The translations under genes were made by a program, and so were the position numbers. A stretch of 60,623 nucleotides of DNA. Source: Microbispora sp. ZYX-F-249 (GTDB taxonomy: Bacteria > Actinomycetota > Actinomycetes > Streptosporangiales > Streptosporangiaceae). The stretch spans positions 1 through 60,623 of the forward strand of contig NZ_JBDJAW010000044.1 in the NCBI RefSeq assembly GCF_039649665.1, given 5' to 3'. Below, piece after piece: positions 33,247 through 42,517 of this stretch (within the stretch, counting starts at the first letter, position 1; every line of letters begins with the position of its first letter). The notes under the pieces were generated by a model. It ran no database searches. It saw nothing but the letters and a program-made list of their open reading frames with translations, and was not told where the DNA came from.

Positions 33247-33403
33247 TAGCGCCTCCTTCCTGGTCATATCGGGGCTACCCGTAACCGGGGAGCGAAACCC
33301 ATGACCTGCGGATTCGGCGCGGTGGGGCCGCATGATACGGCGCGCGGGACGGGCACGGCGACCCGGCGCGGAAACGTGTGGGCGGGGCGCCGTCCCCGGC
33401 GGC

Positions 33404-34288
33404 TCAGGTGTGCTGCCGCGAGGTCAGCCACTCCTCGTGGGCCGCGAGCAGCCGGGACCACAGAGCGTCCTTCTCCGCGGCGCCGACGTCGTCCAGCGTC
33501 ATGCCGTAGACGTCCGCGAGCGCGGCGAAATAATCCTCGCGGCGCTCCAGCGTCACCGACGCGTCCGGCCCGCCCCCGGCCGGCGGAAGACCGACGCGCG
33601 TGAGCACGAGCCCCCTGAGCAGGTCGACTCCGGCCGTGTCGCGCCGCTGCACGGATGCCACCCGGACGAACCCCGACTGGGGGGAGGTGGACAGCCATTC
33701 GTGCTTGGCCTGGAAGGCGCCCATCTCGGTCGGTCCCGGACGGAAGTCCATGCCGCTGAAGCTGCCGCGCGGATCGTGGTCGAACCGCCAGCCGCCCGGC
33801 TCGGCCTCCGACCGGCGTAGGGCGTACCGGAACGGGCCCTGCCGGTAGACGCCCTCGACCAGGGGGATCGGCTCGTGGATCGCGTCGCCCAGCCCGGCGT
33901 CGACCAGCCATCGCCCGCCGGGATTGGCGTCCGTCGGCAGGCCGCTCACCGTCAGGGCCAGGTGGTTGCCCGTGGCCCCGGCGGCCTCCTCGGGCGAGCC
34001 CTGGACGCCGCCGAAGTGCTGGATGACCGCGTAGCCCAGCAGCCGCAGGAGCACCGAGAAGGCGCCGTTCAGGTGGCAGCAGTATCCACCGCGCCCGCGC
34101 ATGATCCGCCGCCACGACTCGGCCGGGTCGATCGTGGTCGGCCGGCCCAGCCAGATCTGCAGGTTCTCGTACGGAACCCGCTCGACGTGGGCCGCCTGGA
34201 GCCGGAACAGCTCCTCGACGCTCGGCGGGCCGCTCGACCGCAGGCCGAGCCGTCGCAGGTAGTCCTCCACGTGCAGCGTCCGATCCAC
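33404..34288 (-). CDS. nat: Arylamine N-acetyltransferase
   Basis: A 294-residue acetyl-CoA-dependent enzyme. The catalytic triad is visible: C70 in RGGYC, H109 in GNHLALTV, and D130 in WLVDAGLGD. The residue after C70 is also Cys. The N-terminal helical domain (PYENLQIWLGR) is typical. It transfers acetyl groups to arylamines, hydrazines or a biosynthetic amine; substrate unknown. It starts with GTG at 34288. It is divergent from an OmpR-type system. Confidence 0.93.
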   Translation of the reverse strand: MDRTLHVEDYLRRLGLRSSGPPSVEELFRLQAAHVERVPYENLQIWLGRPTTIDPAESWRRIMRGRGGYCCHLNGAFSVLLRLLGYAVIQHFGGVQGSPEEAAGATGNHLALTVSGLPTDANPGGRWLVDAGLGDAIHEPIPLVEGVYRQGPFRYALRRSEAEPGGWRFDHDPRGSFSGMDFRPGPTEMGAFQAKHEWLSTSPQSGFVRVASVQRRDTAGVDLLRGLVLTRVGLPPAGGGPDASVTLERREDYFAALADVYGMTLDDVGAAEKDALWSRLLAAHEEWLTSRQHT

Positions 34289-34323
34289 ACCGCCACGCTA
34301 GCGCGGGCGGCCGACGTTTCCGG

Positions 34324-34362
34324 TGCACGGGATCTGCACATTTCCGGACGGCACCTCTGCAC
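34324..34362. promoter_or_regulatory. Direct repeats upstream of the OmpR-type regulator gene
   Basis: TGCAC occurs at 34324, 34335 and 34358, that is 11 and 23 bp apart and so on one face of the helix, with a further GCAC at 34351. Spaced direct repeats are the usual binding mode for OmpR-family dimers, so autoregulation is plausible. Confidence 0.4.
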
Positions 34363-34385
34363 AGGGGGGATCTACGCTTCCGTGC

Positions 34386-35075
34386 ATGGCAACCCCGCAG
34401 CAACGCCGTGTCCTCGTCGTCGAGGACGACGACACCATCGCCAACGCCGTACGGCTCCGGCTCGTGGCGGAGGGCTTCGAGGTCCGCGTCGCGAGCGACG
34501 GCGAGGGGGCGCTCGCGGCCTATGCCAAGGCGGAGCCCGACGTCGTCGTCCTCGACCGGCTGCTGCCGGGCCTGGACGGGCTCGAGGTGTGCCGCAGGAT
34601 GCAGGCGGCCCGGCCGGTGCCGGTGCTCATGCTCACCGCGCTCGGCGAGGAGACCGATGTGCTGGTCGGCCTGGGCGTGGGCGCCGACGACTACATCACG
34701 AAGCCGTTCAGCATGCGGGAGCTCGTCGCGAGGATCCACGCGCTGCTGCGGCGGGTGGAGCGGGCCAGTCTGCTGGCCCACGAGGACACGGTGATCAGGA
34801 TCGGCGACGTCGAGATCAACACGGCCGAGCGCCGGGTGTTCGTCCGGGGAACCGAGGCCCAGCTCACCCGGACCGAGTTCGACCTGCTGCGGCGTCTCGC
34901 CGAGCGGCCCGGCCACGTCTTCGAGCGCGAGCGGCTGCTGTCGGACATCTGGGGCTTCTCCGAGGCCGCCGCGACCCGGACCGTGGACAGCCACGTCCGC
35001 GCCCTGCGCCGCAAGCTCGGCCCGGAGGTCGTCCGTACCGTCCATGGCGTGGGATACGCGCTCGTCCGTCCGTGA
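34386..35075 (+). CDS. OmpR-type response regulator
   Basis: A 229-residue regulator. The receiver domain has acidic pocket VVEDDD, phospho-acceptor D57 in VVLDRLLPG, and K in YITKPFS. The C-terminal winged helix (residues 135-229) includes LTRTEFDLLRRLAERPGHVF and RTVDSHVRALRRKLG with HGVGYAL. The kinase gene starts 28 bp downstream. The ATG at 34386 is chosen because the receiver begins right after it; no strong ribosome site is visible. Confidence 0.94.
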   Translation: MATPQQRRVLVVEDDDTIANAVRLRLVAEGFEVRVASDGEGALAAYAKAEPDVVVLDRLLPGLDGLEVCRRMQAARPVPVLMLTALGEETDVLVGLGVGADDYITKPFSMRELVARIHALLRRVERASLLAHEDTVIRIGDVEINTAERRVFVRGTEAQLTRTEFDLLRRLAERPGHVFERERLLSDIWGFSEAAATRTVDSHVRALRRKLGPEVVRTVHGVGYALVRP

Positions 35076-35103
35076 CGCGCGCCGCAACGGAGAAAGCCAG
35101 GCG

Positions 35104-38100
35104 ATGAGGCCCCTCGACTTCCTCGGCCGGATCAAGGTCAAGCTCGGCATCGTGATCGTGCTCGCCGTGGTCGCGGCGTTCGTCGTCAACGAGGTCGGCA
35201 TCAACTCCGGCCTGTCCCGGGATCTCAGGATCGCGATCGCCGTCGTGCTCGCGCTGATCATGGTGCAGCTCCTCGCCCGCGGCATGACCCGGCCGCTGCG
35301 CGAGATGGCCGCCGCCGCGCAGACGATCGCCAAGGGCCGGTACGGCCTGCGGGTGACCGCGACGTCGCGGGACGAGGTGGGGGAGCTGGCGCGGGCGTTC
35401 AACGCCATGGCGGCCGACCTCGCCGAGGTCGACCGCCAGCGGCGCGAGTTGGTGGCCAACGTCAGCCACGAGCTGCGCACGCCGATCACCGGCCTGCAGG
35501 CCGTGCTGGAGAACGTGGTGGACGGCGTCAGCCCGCCCGACCTCGACACCCTGGGCACGGCCCTCGCCCAGACGCAGCGCCTCGGGCGACTGGTGGCCCA
35601 GCTCCTCGACCTGTCACGGCTCGACTCGGGGGCGCGGCTGATCGAGCCGGAGGAGCTGGACCTGGCGTCGCTGTGCCGCCAGGCCGCCTCGGAGGCGGCT
35701 CTCGCGCGCGACGACGTGACGGTGGTGAGCGCCGTCGCGCCGGGGACCGCGCTGTCGGCCGACGCGGCCCTGCTCGCCCAGGTGCTGGCCAACCTGCTCG
35801 ACAACGCCGTACGGCACAGCCCGCCCGGCGGCACGGTCCGGGTGGAGGCGCGGGCCGCCGGGACGAACCTGGAGATCGGCGTCACCGATGAGGGCCCCGG
35901 CATTCCGCCGGCGGAGCGGGCCCGGGTGTTCGAGCGCTTCTCGCGCCTCGACGCCGGCCGGGCCGCCGACGCGGGCGGGGCCGGGCTCGGGCTCGCCATC
36001 GCCAAGGAGATCGTCGAGCTGCACGGCGGGTCGATCTCGGTGGCGGATCCGCTCCCCACCGTGAGACGGCCCGCGGGGAGAGGCCATGGGACGGCCCCGG
36101 GGTGCCGGATGGTCGTCACGCTGCCGCGTCAGAGTGAGCCGGTGGCGGGGGAGAGCGTGGACGGACCCGTCCACGCCGACGAACGAAGGGGGACCATGCA
36201 CATCGAGGCGGGCGGAGGTCACACCGCGGGACGACACGACGGCGGCGTCGTCGGTGCACCCGCACCCGCACCCGCACCCGCGGGGAGCGGATCGGCCCGG
36301 GCCGGTGCCACGGCGGCCGAAGGGCCATCCGACGGCGAGGACGCGGGCGGCCACCTCCAGGAAGGAGCCCGTGGCGGCCGGTCGCGAGCCGAAGACGACG
36401 AGCACCCCGAGGCCGGCCACGCGGAGAGCCCGGAGACTCCCCGCATTGCCGGCGCGTCGTCGCCGCCCGGACGTGCCGAGGCCGGCCCCGCCGGCACAGA
36501 GGAACCCGGCACAGGGGAACCCGGCACAGAGCAACACGGCGCAGGGGAACCCGGCGCAGGGGAACGGGGTCCCTCCGGCGGCGGCGCGAATGACGGGGAC
36601 GACGCCGGCGGCGACGAGCTACGCGGGCATCCGCGCCGGCCGGATCTCGTTCGAGCGGCGCACGCGGTTTCCCCGGTGAGCGGTGCGGGCCCGCAGCGGC
36701 GGGTGCCCGCCCCCCACACGCCGGCCTACAGTCGCACGGCCCATTCGGCGCGGGTGGCTCTGGGAGCGGGTGTGGGCATGGTCGCCGGCTGCTTCGTGAA
36801 GCTGTCCGCCGCGTTCTTCCTCGGCCTGTATCTCGGGGGAATCCTGAGCATCGGCGTGGTGCTGCTGTTCACCGCCATAGGGATGGTCGTGGGGGCCGCT
36901 CTCGGCTCGTCCTCGGCCCAGCGGTCCGGCGCGGCCGTGAACGTGCTCCGCCAGCCCGGGTACTCCGGTGCGGCCGTGCGCCCGCCGCTGTCCGCGGCGC
37001 CGGTGCCCGTGTCATCCGGTCCTGTGCCGTCCTCGTCAGGATCGCGGGCGCCTGTGCCGTCGGGGCCCGCGCCGTCCGGTCCTGTGTCGCCCGGTCCTGT
37101 CTTGTCCGAGCCTGTGCCGTCCTCGTCCGAACCACCGGCGCCTGTGCCGTCGGGGCCTGCTTCGTCCGGGCCCGCCTCGTCGGGGGCTGCCCGGTCGGGA
37201 GCTGCTTCGTCCGGGCCTGCCTCATCGGGGGCTGCCTGGTCGGGGGCTGCTTGGTCCGGGGTCGTACCGCCTCCGTCCGGGGCGTCCCTGCCCGCGCCGC
37301 CCGCCTACGTGCCGCCGCCGCTGTTCCCGCGGCCGGACCTGCCGGAGGCGCCCCGCTGGCTGCTGCCGGCCGCGGCGGCGGCCGGTCTGGTCGCCGCCGT
37401 CACCCTGCCGTACGCGTCGGCCGGGCTGGGCCTCGTGCTGACGGCGGTCGCGATGGGGGCGGCGGCGCTCCCCGCGGTGCTGCCGCTCCGGCGCGGCCGG
37501 GTCACCCCGTGGACCCTGGCCTTCGGCCTTCTGGCGTACGCGCTGGTCTCCGTGGCGCTCTTCCGTGACGCCGAATGGGTGGTCGGGCCGGTGCTGCTGG
37601 CCGCGTTCGGAGTGGGGTCCCTCGCGCTGTCGGGCGGTGGCCGGGGCTGGCTGGCCGTGCTCAGGGGAGGGGTCTCGGTCGCGTTCGCGGTGCTGCCGAC
37701 GCCGTGGTTCCTGGCCGGGCCGGTGCGGACCCTGGCACGACGGAGGCGGATGCTGCCCACGCTGGTCAGCGCCGCCGTGACCGTCGTGCTGCTGGCCGTC
37801 TTCGGCCTGCTGTTCTCCTCCGCCGACGCGGTCTTCTCGGCCTTCCTCAGCGACCTGCTGCGGACGCCGGATTGGGCGCAGAGCCTGCCGTACCGGATCT
37901 TCGTGTTCTGCGTGTTCGCGGTGCTGGCCGTGGCGGCGGTGCTGGTGGGCCTGCGGCCGGTGGCCGAGCCCGCCGCGCCCGACCTGCGGATGTCCCTCGG
38001 CCGGCAGGTGTGGGTGATCCCGCTGGCCGGGCTGAACCTGCTGTTCGCGGCGTTCGTGACCGTGCAGATCACCGTGTTGTTCGGCGGAAGCCGCAGGGTG

Positions 38101-38799
38101 CTGTCGACGGCGGGGCTCACCTACGCGGAGTACGCGAGGTCGGGCTTCTTCGAACTCGTCACGGTCAGCCTCTTCGTGCTCGGCGTCGTGGCCGCAGCGG
38201 TGGCCCTGCTGCGCCTGCGCGGCCGGGCCGACCGCTGGCTGCTCGCCGTGCTGCTCGGCCTGCTGTGCGCGTTCACGCTGGTCATCCTCGCCTCGGCGCT
38301 GCATCGCATCGGCCTCTACACCGACGCGTACGGCCTGTCGCGGCTGCGGGCCTCGGTGGTGGCGACGATCTGGTGGCTCGGCGCGGTGTTCGTGCTGGTG
38401 CTGGCGGCCGGGGCGGTGCGATTGCTCGGCGGCGGCGCGTCCTGGTTCTTCCGGGGGCTCGTGCTGCTCACCGGGGTGTCGCTGCTGGCGTTCGGGGTCT
38501 GGAACCCCGACGCGCGGGTGGCCGAGACCCAGCTCACGATCCGGGGCGTCGAGCGGCTCGACCACGGCTATCTGGGCGACCTGGGGGCGGAGGCCGTGCC
38601 GATCCTGGACCGGCTGCCCGAACCGGACCGCAGCTGCGTGCTCAGCGACGTGATCGCGGTCAACGGCCTGCGCGAGCCGGACTCCTGGAACGGCTGGAAC
38701 CTCGCCCGCGCCCGCGCCCGTGAGGTGCTGGAGCGCAGGCCCGTCGTGCGGCCCGACGACTGCCCCGGTTCGTCGCGTGTGCCCGGACCGTACGACTGA
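35104..38799 (+). CDS. Sensor histidine kinase joined in frame to a DUF4153/DUF4173-like membrane protein
   Basis: A single uninterrupted 1231-codon frame. Residues 1-345 are a full HAMP-type kinase: two helices (about 15-60), HAMP, phospho-His H122 in VSHELRTPITG, N box LLDNAVRHSP, DEGPGIP and GAGLGLAIAKEIVELHG. Residues 345-550 are low-complexity (Ala/Gly/Glu/Pro repeats). Two transmembrane helices (about 551-600) and a Ser/Pro/Ala repeat linker (about 628-740) follow. A polytopic domain then runs to the end, with LTYAEYARSGFFELV and GVWNPDARVAETQ as in DUF4153/DUF4173 proteins. An internal ATG at 36196 with AAGGGGG upstream could start the membrane protein separately. A lost stop codon, a real fusion or a sequencing error are all possible. 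Confidence 0.75.
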   Translation: MRPLDFLGRIKVKLGIVIVLAVVAAFVVNEVGINSGLSRDLRIAIAVVLALIMVQLLARGMTRPLREMAAAAQTIAKGRYGLRVTATSRDEVGELARAFNAMAADLAEVDRQRRELVANVSHELRTPITGLQAVLENVVDGVSPPDLDTLGTALAQTQRLGRLVAQLLDLSRLDSGARLIEPEELDLASLCRQAASEAALARDDVTVVSAVAPGTALSADAALLAQVLANLLDNAVRHSPPGGTVRVEARAAGTNLEIGVTDEGPGIPPAERARVFERFSRLDAGRAADAGGAGLGLAIAKEIVELHGGSISVADPLPTVRRPAGRGHGTAPGCRMVVTLPRQSEPVAGESVDGPVHADERRGTMHIEAGGGHTAGRHDGGVVGAPAPAPAPAGSGSARAGATAAEGPSDGEDAGGHLQEGARGGRSRAEDDEHPEAGHAESPETPRIAGASSPPGRAEAGPAGTEEPGTGEPGTEQHGAGEPGAGERGPSGGGANDGDDAGGDELRGHPRRPDLVRAAHAVSPVSGAGPQRRVPAPHTPAYSRTAHSARVALGAGVGMVAGCFVKLSAAFFLGLYLGGILSIGVVLLFTAIGMVVGAALGSSSAQRSGAAVNVLRQPGYSGAAVRPPLSAAPVPVSSGPVPSSSGSRAPVPSGPAPSGPVSPGPVLSEPVPSSSEPPAPVPSGPASSGPASSGAARSGAASSGPASSGAAWSGAAWSGVVPPPSGASLPAPPAYVPPPLFPRPDLPEAPRWLLPAAAAAGLVAAVTLPYASAGLGLVLTAVAMGAAALPAVLPLRRGRVTPWTLAFGLLAYALVSVALFRDAEWVVGPVLLAAFGVGSLALSGGGRGWLAVLRGGVSVAFAVLPTPWFLAGPVRTLARRRRMLPTLVSAAVTVVLLAVFGLLFSSADAVFSAFLSDLLRTPDWAQSLPYRIFVFCVFAVLAVAAVLVGLRPVAEPAAPDLRMSLGRQVWVIPLAGLNLLFAAFVTVQITVLFGGSRRVLSTAGLTYAEYARSGFFELVTVSLFVLGVVAAAVALLRLRGRADRWLLAVLLGLLCAFTLVILASALHRIGLYTDAYGLSRLRASVVATIWWLGAVFVLVLAAGAVRLLGGGASWFFRGLVLLTGVSLLAFGVWNPDARVAETQLTIRGVERLDHGYLGDLGAEAVPILDRLPEPDRSCVLSDVIAVNGLREPDSWNGWNLARARAREVLERRPVVRPDDCPGSSRVPGPYD
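36985..37320 (+). repeat. Ser/Pro/Gly/Ala low-complexity coding repeat
   Basis: Degenerate units of about 12-21 bp built on CCTGTGCCGTCC and GGGGCTGCCTGGTCG encode repeated PVPS, SGPASSGAA and AWSG strings. It links the two-helix segment to the polytopic domain of the fused protein. Confidence 0.75.
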
Positions 38800-38812
38800 T
38801 CTAATCGGGGAC

Positions 38813-40369
38813 GTGACCTTCGATGTGCTGATCGGTGGCGGCCGTGTCGTGGACGGGACCGGAGCCCCCGCGTTCCGCGCCGACGTCGGCGTTCGCGGGG
38901 GCCGGGTCGAGGCCGTCGGCCGTCTCGACGCGGCCGGGGCGGCCACCCGGATCGACGCGGCGGGCAGATACGTGCTGCCGGGGCTCGTGGACTGCCACGC
39001 GCACGGCGACGCGGTCGTGTTCGACCCTCTCGTGCAGCACGCCGCGCTGCGGCAGGGGGTCACGACCTTCGTGCTCGGGCAGGACGGCCTGTCGTTCGCG
39101 CCCGCCACCACCCCGGCCGCCTTCGCGTACGCGAGCCGTTATTTCGCGGCGGTCAACGGCGCGCACCCGCACGTGGACGGGCCGGTGAGCGTCGCGGACC
39201 TGCTCGCCGGATACGACGGCAGGACCGCGCTCAACACCGTCTACCTGCTCCCGCACGCGACGATCCGGTTCGACGTGATGGGTCCCGCGGAGCGCGCCGC
39301 GGACGAGGACGAGACGCGGGCCATGCTCCGCAGGGTCGAGGCGGGCCTGTCCGAAGGGGCGGCCGGGCTGTCGTCGGGCCTGGAGTACGCCCCCGGCCGG
39401 TACGCCGACGCCGCCGAGCTGGCCGCGTTGTGCGCACCGCTGGGCGGCCTGCCGTACGTGACGCACATGCGTGCGTACGGCCCGTCCGCGGCGGTGGGGA
39501 TGACGGAGGTCGTGGAGATCGCCCGGCGGTCCGGGGCGGCCGCGCACGTCTCGCATCTCCACGGCCCGGCCTCCACTCTGCTGCCGCTGGTCGAGGACGC
39601 CCGGCGGCAGGACGTCGACCTGACCTTCGACACCTATCCCTACCTGCGGTCCAGCACGATCCTGGCGATGGTGACGCTGCCGCCGTGGGTGCCCGCCGCC
39701 GACCCCGGCCGCGCCGTGGCGATGCTGTCCTCCGAGATGTCCTCCGAGCGCGATCGTCTCGCCGCGGAGTGGGCGGGACGCGACGACCTGTGGCCGCGCA
39801 TCACGCTCTCGCACGCCCCCGGCTTCGAGTGGGCCGAGGGGATGACCCTGCCCGCCGCCGCGGCCGAGTACGGCGCCACCCCCGCCGAGTTCTGCCGGGT
39901 GCTGCTGGTGGAGACCCGGCTCCAGGCGGGCTGCGTGCAGGCGCGGCCCGACGAGGGCCCGGCGGGGGAGGAGTCGGTGCGCGCGGTCATGCGCGACCCC
40001 GGCCACACCGGCGGCTCCGACGGCATCTACGTGGGCGGCCATCCGCACCCGCGCGGCTTCGGCGCGTTCGCCCGTTACCTCGGCCGGCACGTGCGCGAGC
40101 TCGGCGACCTCACCTGGGAACAGGCCGCCGTGCATCTGGCCTCCCACCCGGCGCGCCGCTTCCGGCTGCCCGACCGCGGCCTCGTACGGCGTGGCCAGGT
40201 CGCGGACCTGATCGTCGTCGACCCGGCGACGGTGGCCGACACGGCGACCTACGAGGACCCCCGATCGCTCGCCGTGGGCGTGGACGACGTGCTCGTCGGC
40301 GGTGTGCCGGTGCTGCGCGGCGGCGCGCTCACCGGCGCCGCCCCCGGCCGCGCGCTGCGCCCCGCCTGA
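38813..40369 (+). CDS. N-acyl-D-amino-acid deacylase family amidohydrolase
   Basis: A 518-residue metal-dependent amidohydrolase. Metal ligands appear in LVDCHAHGD (H-x-H), with further His in YVTHMRAYG and AHVSHLHG. The catalytic Asp is in GGSDGIYVGGHPHPRGFG, a signature of D-aminoacylases. The GNCG metal Cys of typical enzymes is replaced by GQDG, so a relative with another N-acyl substrate is possible. It would free D-amino acids or related amides in the cytoplasm. The GTG start at 38813 has GGGG upstream. It lies 13 bp after the fused kinase frame, so co-transcription is likely. Confidence 0.88.
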   Translation: MTFDVLIGGGRVVDGTGAPAFRADVGVRGGRVEAVGRLDAAGAATRIDAAGRYVLPGLVDCHAHGDAVVFDPLVQHAALRQGVTTFVLGQDGLSFAPATTPAAFAYASRYFAAVNGAHPHVDGPVSVADLLAGYDGRTALNTVYLLPHATIRFDVMGPAERAADEDETRAMLRRVEAGLSEGAAGLSSGLEYAPGRYADAAELAALCAPLGGLPYVTHMRAYGPSAAVGMTEVVEIARRSGAAAHVSHLHGPASTLLPLVEDARRQDVDLTFDTYPYLRSSTILAMVTLPPWVPAADPGRAVAMLSSEMSSERDRLAAEWAGRDDLWPRITLSHAPGFEWAEGMTLPAAAAEYGATPAEFCRVLLVETRLQAGCVQARPDEGPAGEESVRAVMRDPGHTGGSDGIYVGGHPHPRGFGAFARYLGRHVRELGDLTWEQAAVHLASHPARRFRLPDRGLVRRGQVADLIVVDPATVADTATYEDPRSLAVGVDDVLVGGVPVLRGGALTGAAPGRALRPA

Positions 40370-40467
40370 GAGCCCGAGCGGCCCGCGTCCGCCCCGGGAG
40401 CGCCGCCGGCCCGGCAGGCCCGCCCGGCCCCGCTGCCGCTGCCTGCCGCTGGGCCGGGCACCGGTGG

Positions 40468-41148
40468 TCACCGCGGATCGGCGCGGAACTGGTCCTGGTC
40501 GCCGGCGACGACCAGGCCGGACTCGTACGCGAAGACGACGGCCTGGGCGCGGTCGCGCAGGTCCAGCTTCGTCAGCAGGTTGCTCACGTGACTCTTGACC
40601 GTGTGCTCGGTGACCACCAGATCCGCGGCGATCTCGGCGTTGGACCGGCCGCGCGCGAGCAGCCGCAGCGTGTCCATCTCCCGGTCGGTCAGCTCGCCGA
40701 GCCGCTGCCGCAGCCGGGGCCGGGCACGTCCGCGCCCGACGAACTCGCCGATCAGGCGCCGGGTGATCGCGGGGGCCAGCAGTGACTCCCCCTCGGCGAC
40801 CAGGCGGACGGCGCGTACGAGGTCGTCCCGCCGCACGTCCTTGAGCAGGAAGCCACTGGCCCCGGCGCGCAGGGCGTCGTAGACGTACTCGTCGACGTCG
40901 TACATCGTCAGGACCAGCACCTTCGCGTCGGTTCTGCGGCACACCTCCGCGGTGGCCTCGACGCCGTCCACGCCGGGCATCCGGATGTCCATGAGCACCA
41001 CGTCCGGCTCCAGCTCGACCGCCCTGGCGACCGCCTCGGCGCCGTCGGCCGCCTCGCCGACCACGGTGATGTCGTCATGGGCGTCGAGAATCATCGCGAA
41101 GCCGCCGCGGAACAGGTCCTGGTCGTCGGCGACGAGTACGCGCAGCAT
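40468..41148 (-). CDS. NarL/LuxR-type response regulator
   Basis: A 226-residue regulator with phospho-acceptor D54 (VLMDIRMPG) and a LuxR helix-turn-helix (LTDREMDTLRLLARGRSNAEIAADLVVTEHTVKSHVSNLLTKL). It closely resembles the regulator at 24476-25138, a likely ancient paralogue. The ATG at 41148 begins the receiver domain directly; the open frame extends upstream into the kinase gene. The gap to the kinase is 5 bp, indicating one operon. Confidence 0.94.
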   Translation of the reverse strand: MLRVLVADDQDLFRGGFAMILDAHDDITVVGEAADGAEAVARAVELEPDVVLMDIRMPGVDGVEATAEVCRRTDAKVLVLTMYDVDEYVYDALRAGASGFLLKDVRRDDLVRAVRLVAEGESLLAPAITRRLIGEFVGRGRARPRLRQRLGELTDREMDTLRLLARGRSNAEIAADLVVTEHTVKSHVSNLLTKLDLRDRAQAVVFAYESGLVVAGDQDQFRADPR

Positions 41149-41153
41149 GCCCG

Positions 41154-42287
41154 TCAGCCGATCGGCAGGGTCGCGGTGACGGTGAGACCCGGGTTCCCCG
41201 GCCGGACGGCGAGCCGTCCGCCGCACGCGGTGACCCGCTCCCGCATCCCGATCATGCCGTGTCCTTCCCTCAGCTCCCGTGCGCCCCGGCCGTCGTCGGC
41301 GACCTCGACGTCCAGGGCGTCACCGGACCAGCGGAGCCGTACGCGGACGGTGCTCGCCCCAGCATGCCGGATCGTGTTGGTCAGGGCCTCCTGGATGATC
41401 CGGTACGCGGCGATGTCCACGCCGGAGGAAAGGCGCCGTGGCTCGCCGCGCACGTCGGCGGCGACCGCCAGGCCCGCCCGGCGGGCGTTGTCCAGCAGGC
41501 CGGGCAGGGCGTCGAGCCCGGGCTGCGGCCCCCGGGCCGGAGCCGCACCGCCCGGCGCCTCGCTTCCGCGCAGCGCGCCGAGGATCAGGCGGAGCTGGCC
41601 GATCGCGTCCCGCCCGGCCTCCGCGATCGCCTCGAAGACCGCCTCGGCCTTCTCCGGGTGATCGCGCGCCACCAGCGGGCCGGTCTCCGCCTGGATCACC
41701 ATGAGGCCGACCGAGTGGGTCACGATGTCGTGCATGTCGCGGGCGATCCGGGTGCGTTCGCGTGCGACCGCGGCGGCGCGTTCCTCGCGGATGCGGGCTT
41801 CGCGCTCCCGCTCGGCGTCCCGGGCGGCCCGCCGGGCCCGTGCGCCCACCCCGAGGGCGTACGCGGCGACGATCGCGGTGACGAGGTAGCGGTAGGTCTC
41901 CAGATTCTCGTGCGGGACGACGAGCGACGCGGCCACGCCGGCGGCGAGACCCGCGATCCCCCCGGCGCGCCGCGCCCGGGAGAGATCCGCCGCCGCGAAC
42001 GTGTAGGTGCACACGAGCACGCCGTAGGGCAGCAGCAGCACCAGAGTCGCGGAGTGCGGCAGCGACTTCGCCGTGATCGCCAGGATCGTCGTGGCACAGC
42101 CCACGACCGCCCCGACGGGGAGGATGGCGCGGCGCCGCCACAGCACGGGCACCGACATCAGCACGGCGAGCGCCACGGCCCACCACGGCTGCCGGTGGGG
42201 GACGAGGACGGGCGTCACCGTCATCACGGTGACGACGGCGGCGATCGCGACGTCGGCCCTCGATGGACTGAGGATGCTCGCCCGCAT
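41154..42287 (-). CDS. NarL-system sensor histidine kinase
   Basis: A 377-residue membrane kinase with four or five helices in residues 10-150 and a coiled helix rich in Arg/Glu. The HisKA_3 motif is RIARDMHDIVTHSVGLMVIQAE. The ATPase domain has IIQEALTNTIRHAGAS, VADDGRG and GHGMIGMRERVTACGG. No sizeable sensor domain is visible. It is divergent from the Lnt-like gene, 230 bp away. Confidence 0.92.
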   Translation of the reverse strand: MRASILSPSRADVAIAAVVTVMTVTPVLVPHRQPWWAVALAVLMSVPVLWRRRAILPVGAVVGCATTILAITAKSLPHSATLVLLLPYGVLVCTYTFAAADLSRARRAGGIAGLAAGVAASLVVPHENLETYRYLVTAIVAAYALGVGARARRAARDAEREREARIREERAAAVARERTRIARDMHDIVTHSVGLMVIQAETGPLVARDHPEKAEAVFEAIAEAGRDAIGQLRLILGALRGSEAPGGAAPARGPQPGLDALPGLLDNARRAGLAVAADVRGEPRRLSSGVDIAAYRIIQEALTNTIRHAGASTVRVRLRWSGDALDVEVADDGRGARELREGHGMIGMRERVTACGGRLAVRPGNPGLTVTATLPIG

Positions 42288-42517
42288 GACCGGCTCCGGG
42301 AGGGTGTCGAAGGAAACCCGGCAAGACTATGCGCGCGGCATCCGCCGTCGCCTCCATCGCTCGGCTGATGGCCCTCTCACTCCTTCGAGTGATCCCGGTG
42401 TCACGACTGTCCGAGCGGTCCCGGTCCCCGCGACGGACACCCGGACCACTCCCGCCGGTGATGTGCGTCCGGGCCGGAGCCGGGAGGGTCGGGGCGGCTG
42501 GAGAAGGAGGCTGCACG

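Noticed and set aside
36985..37320. Possible frameshifted or junk sequence in the Ser/Pro linker
   Set aside because: The frame stays open and the third-position G/C bias persists, so it reads as a genuine low-complexity linker.
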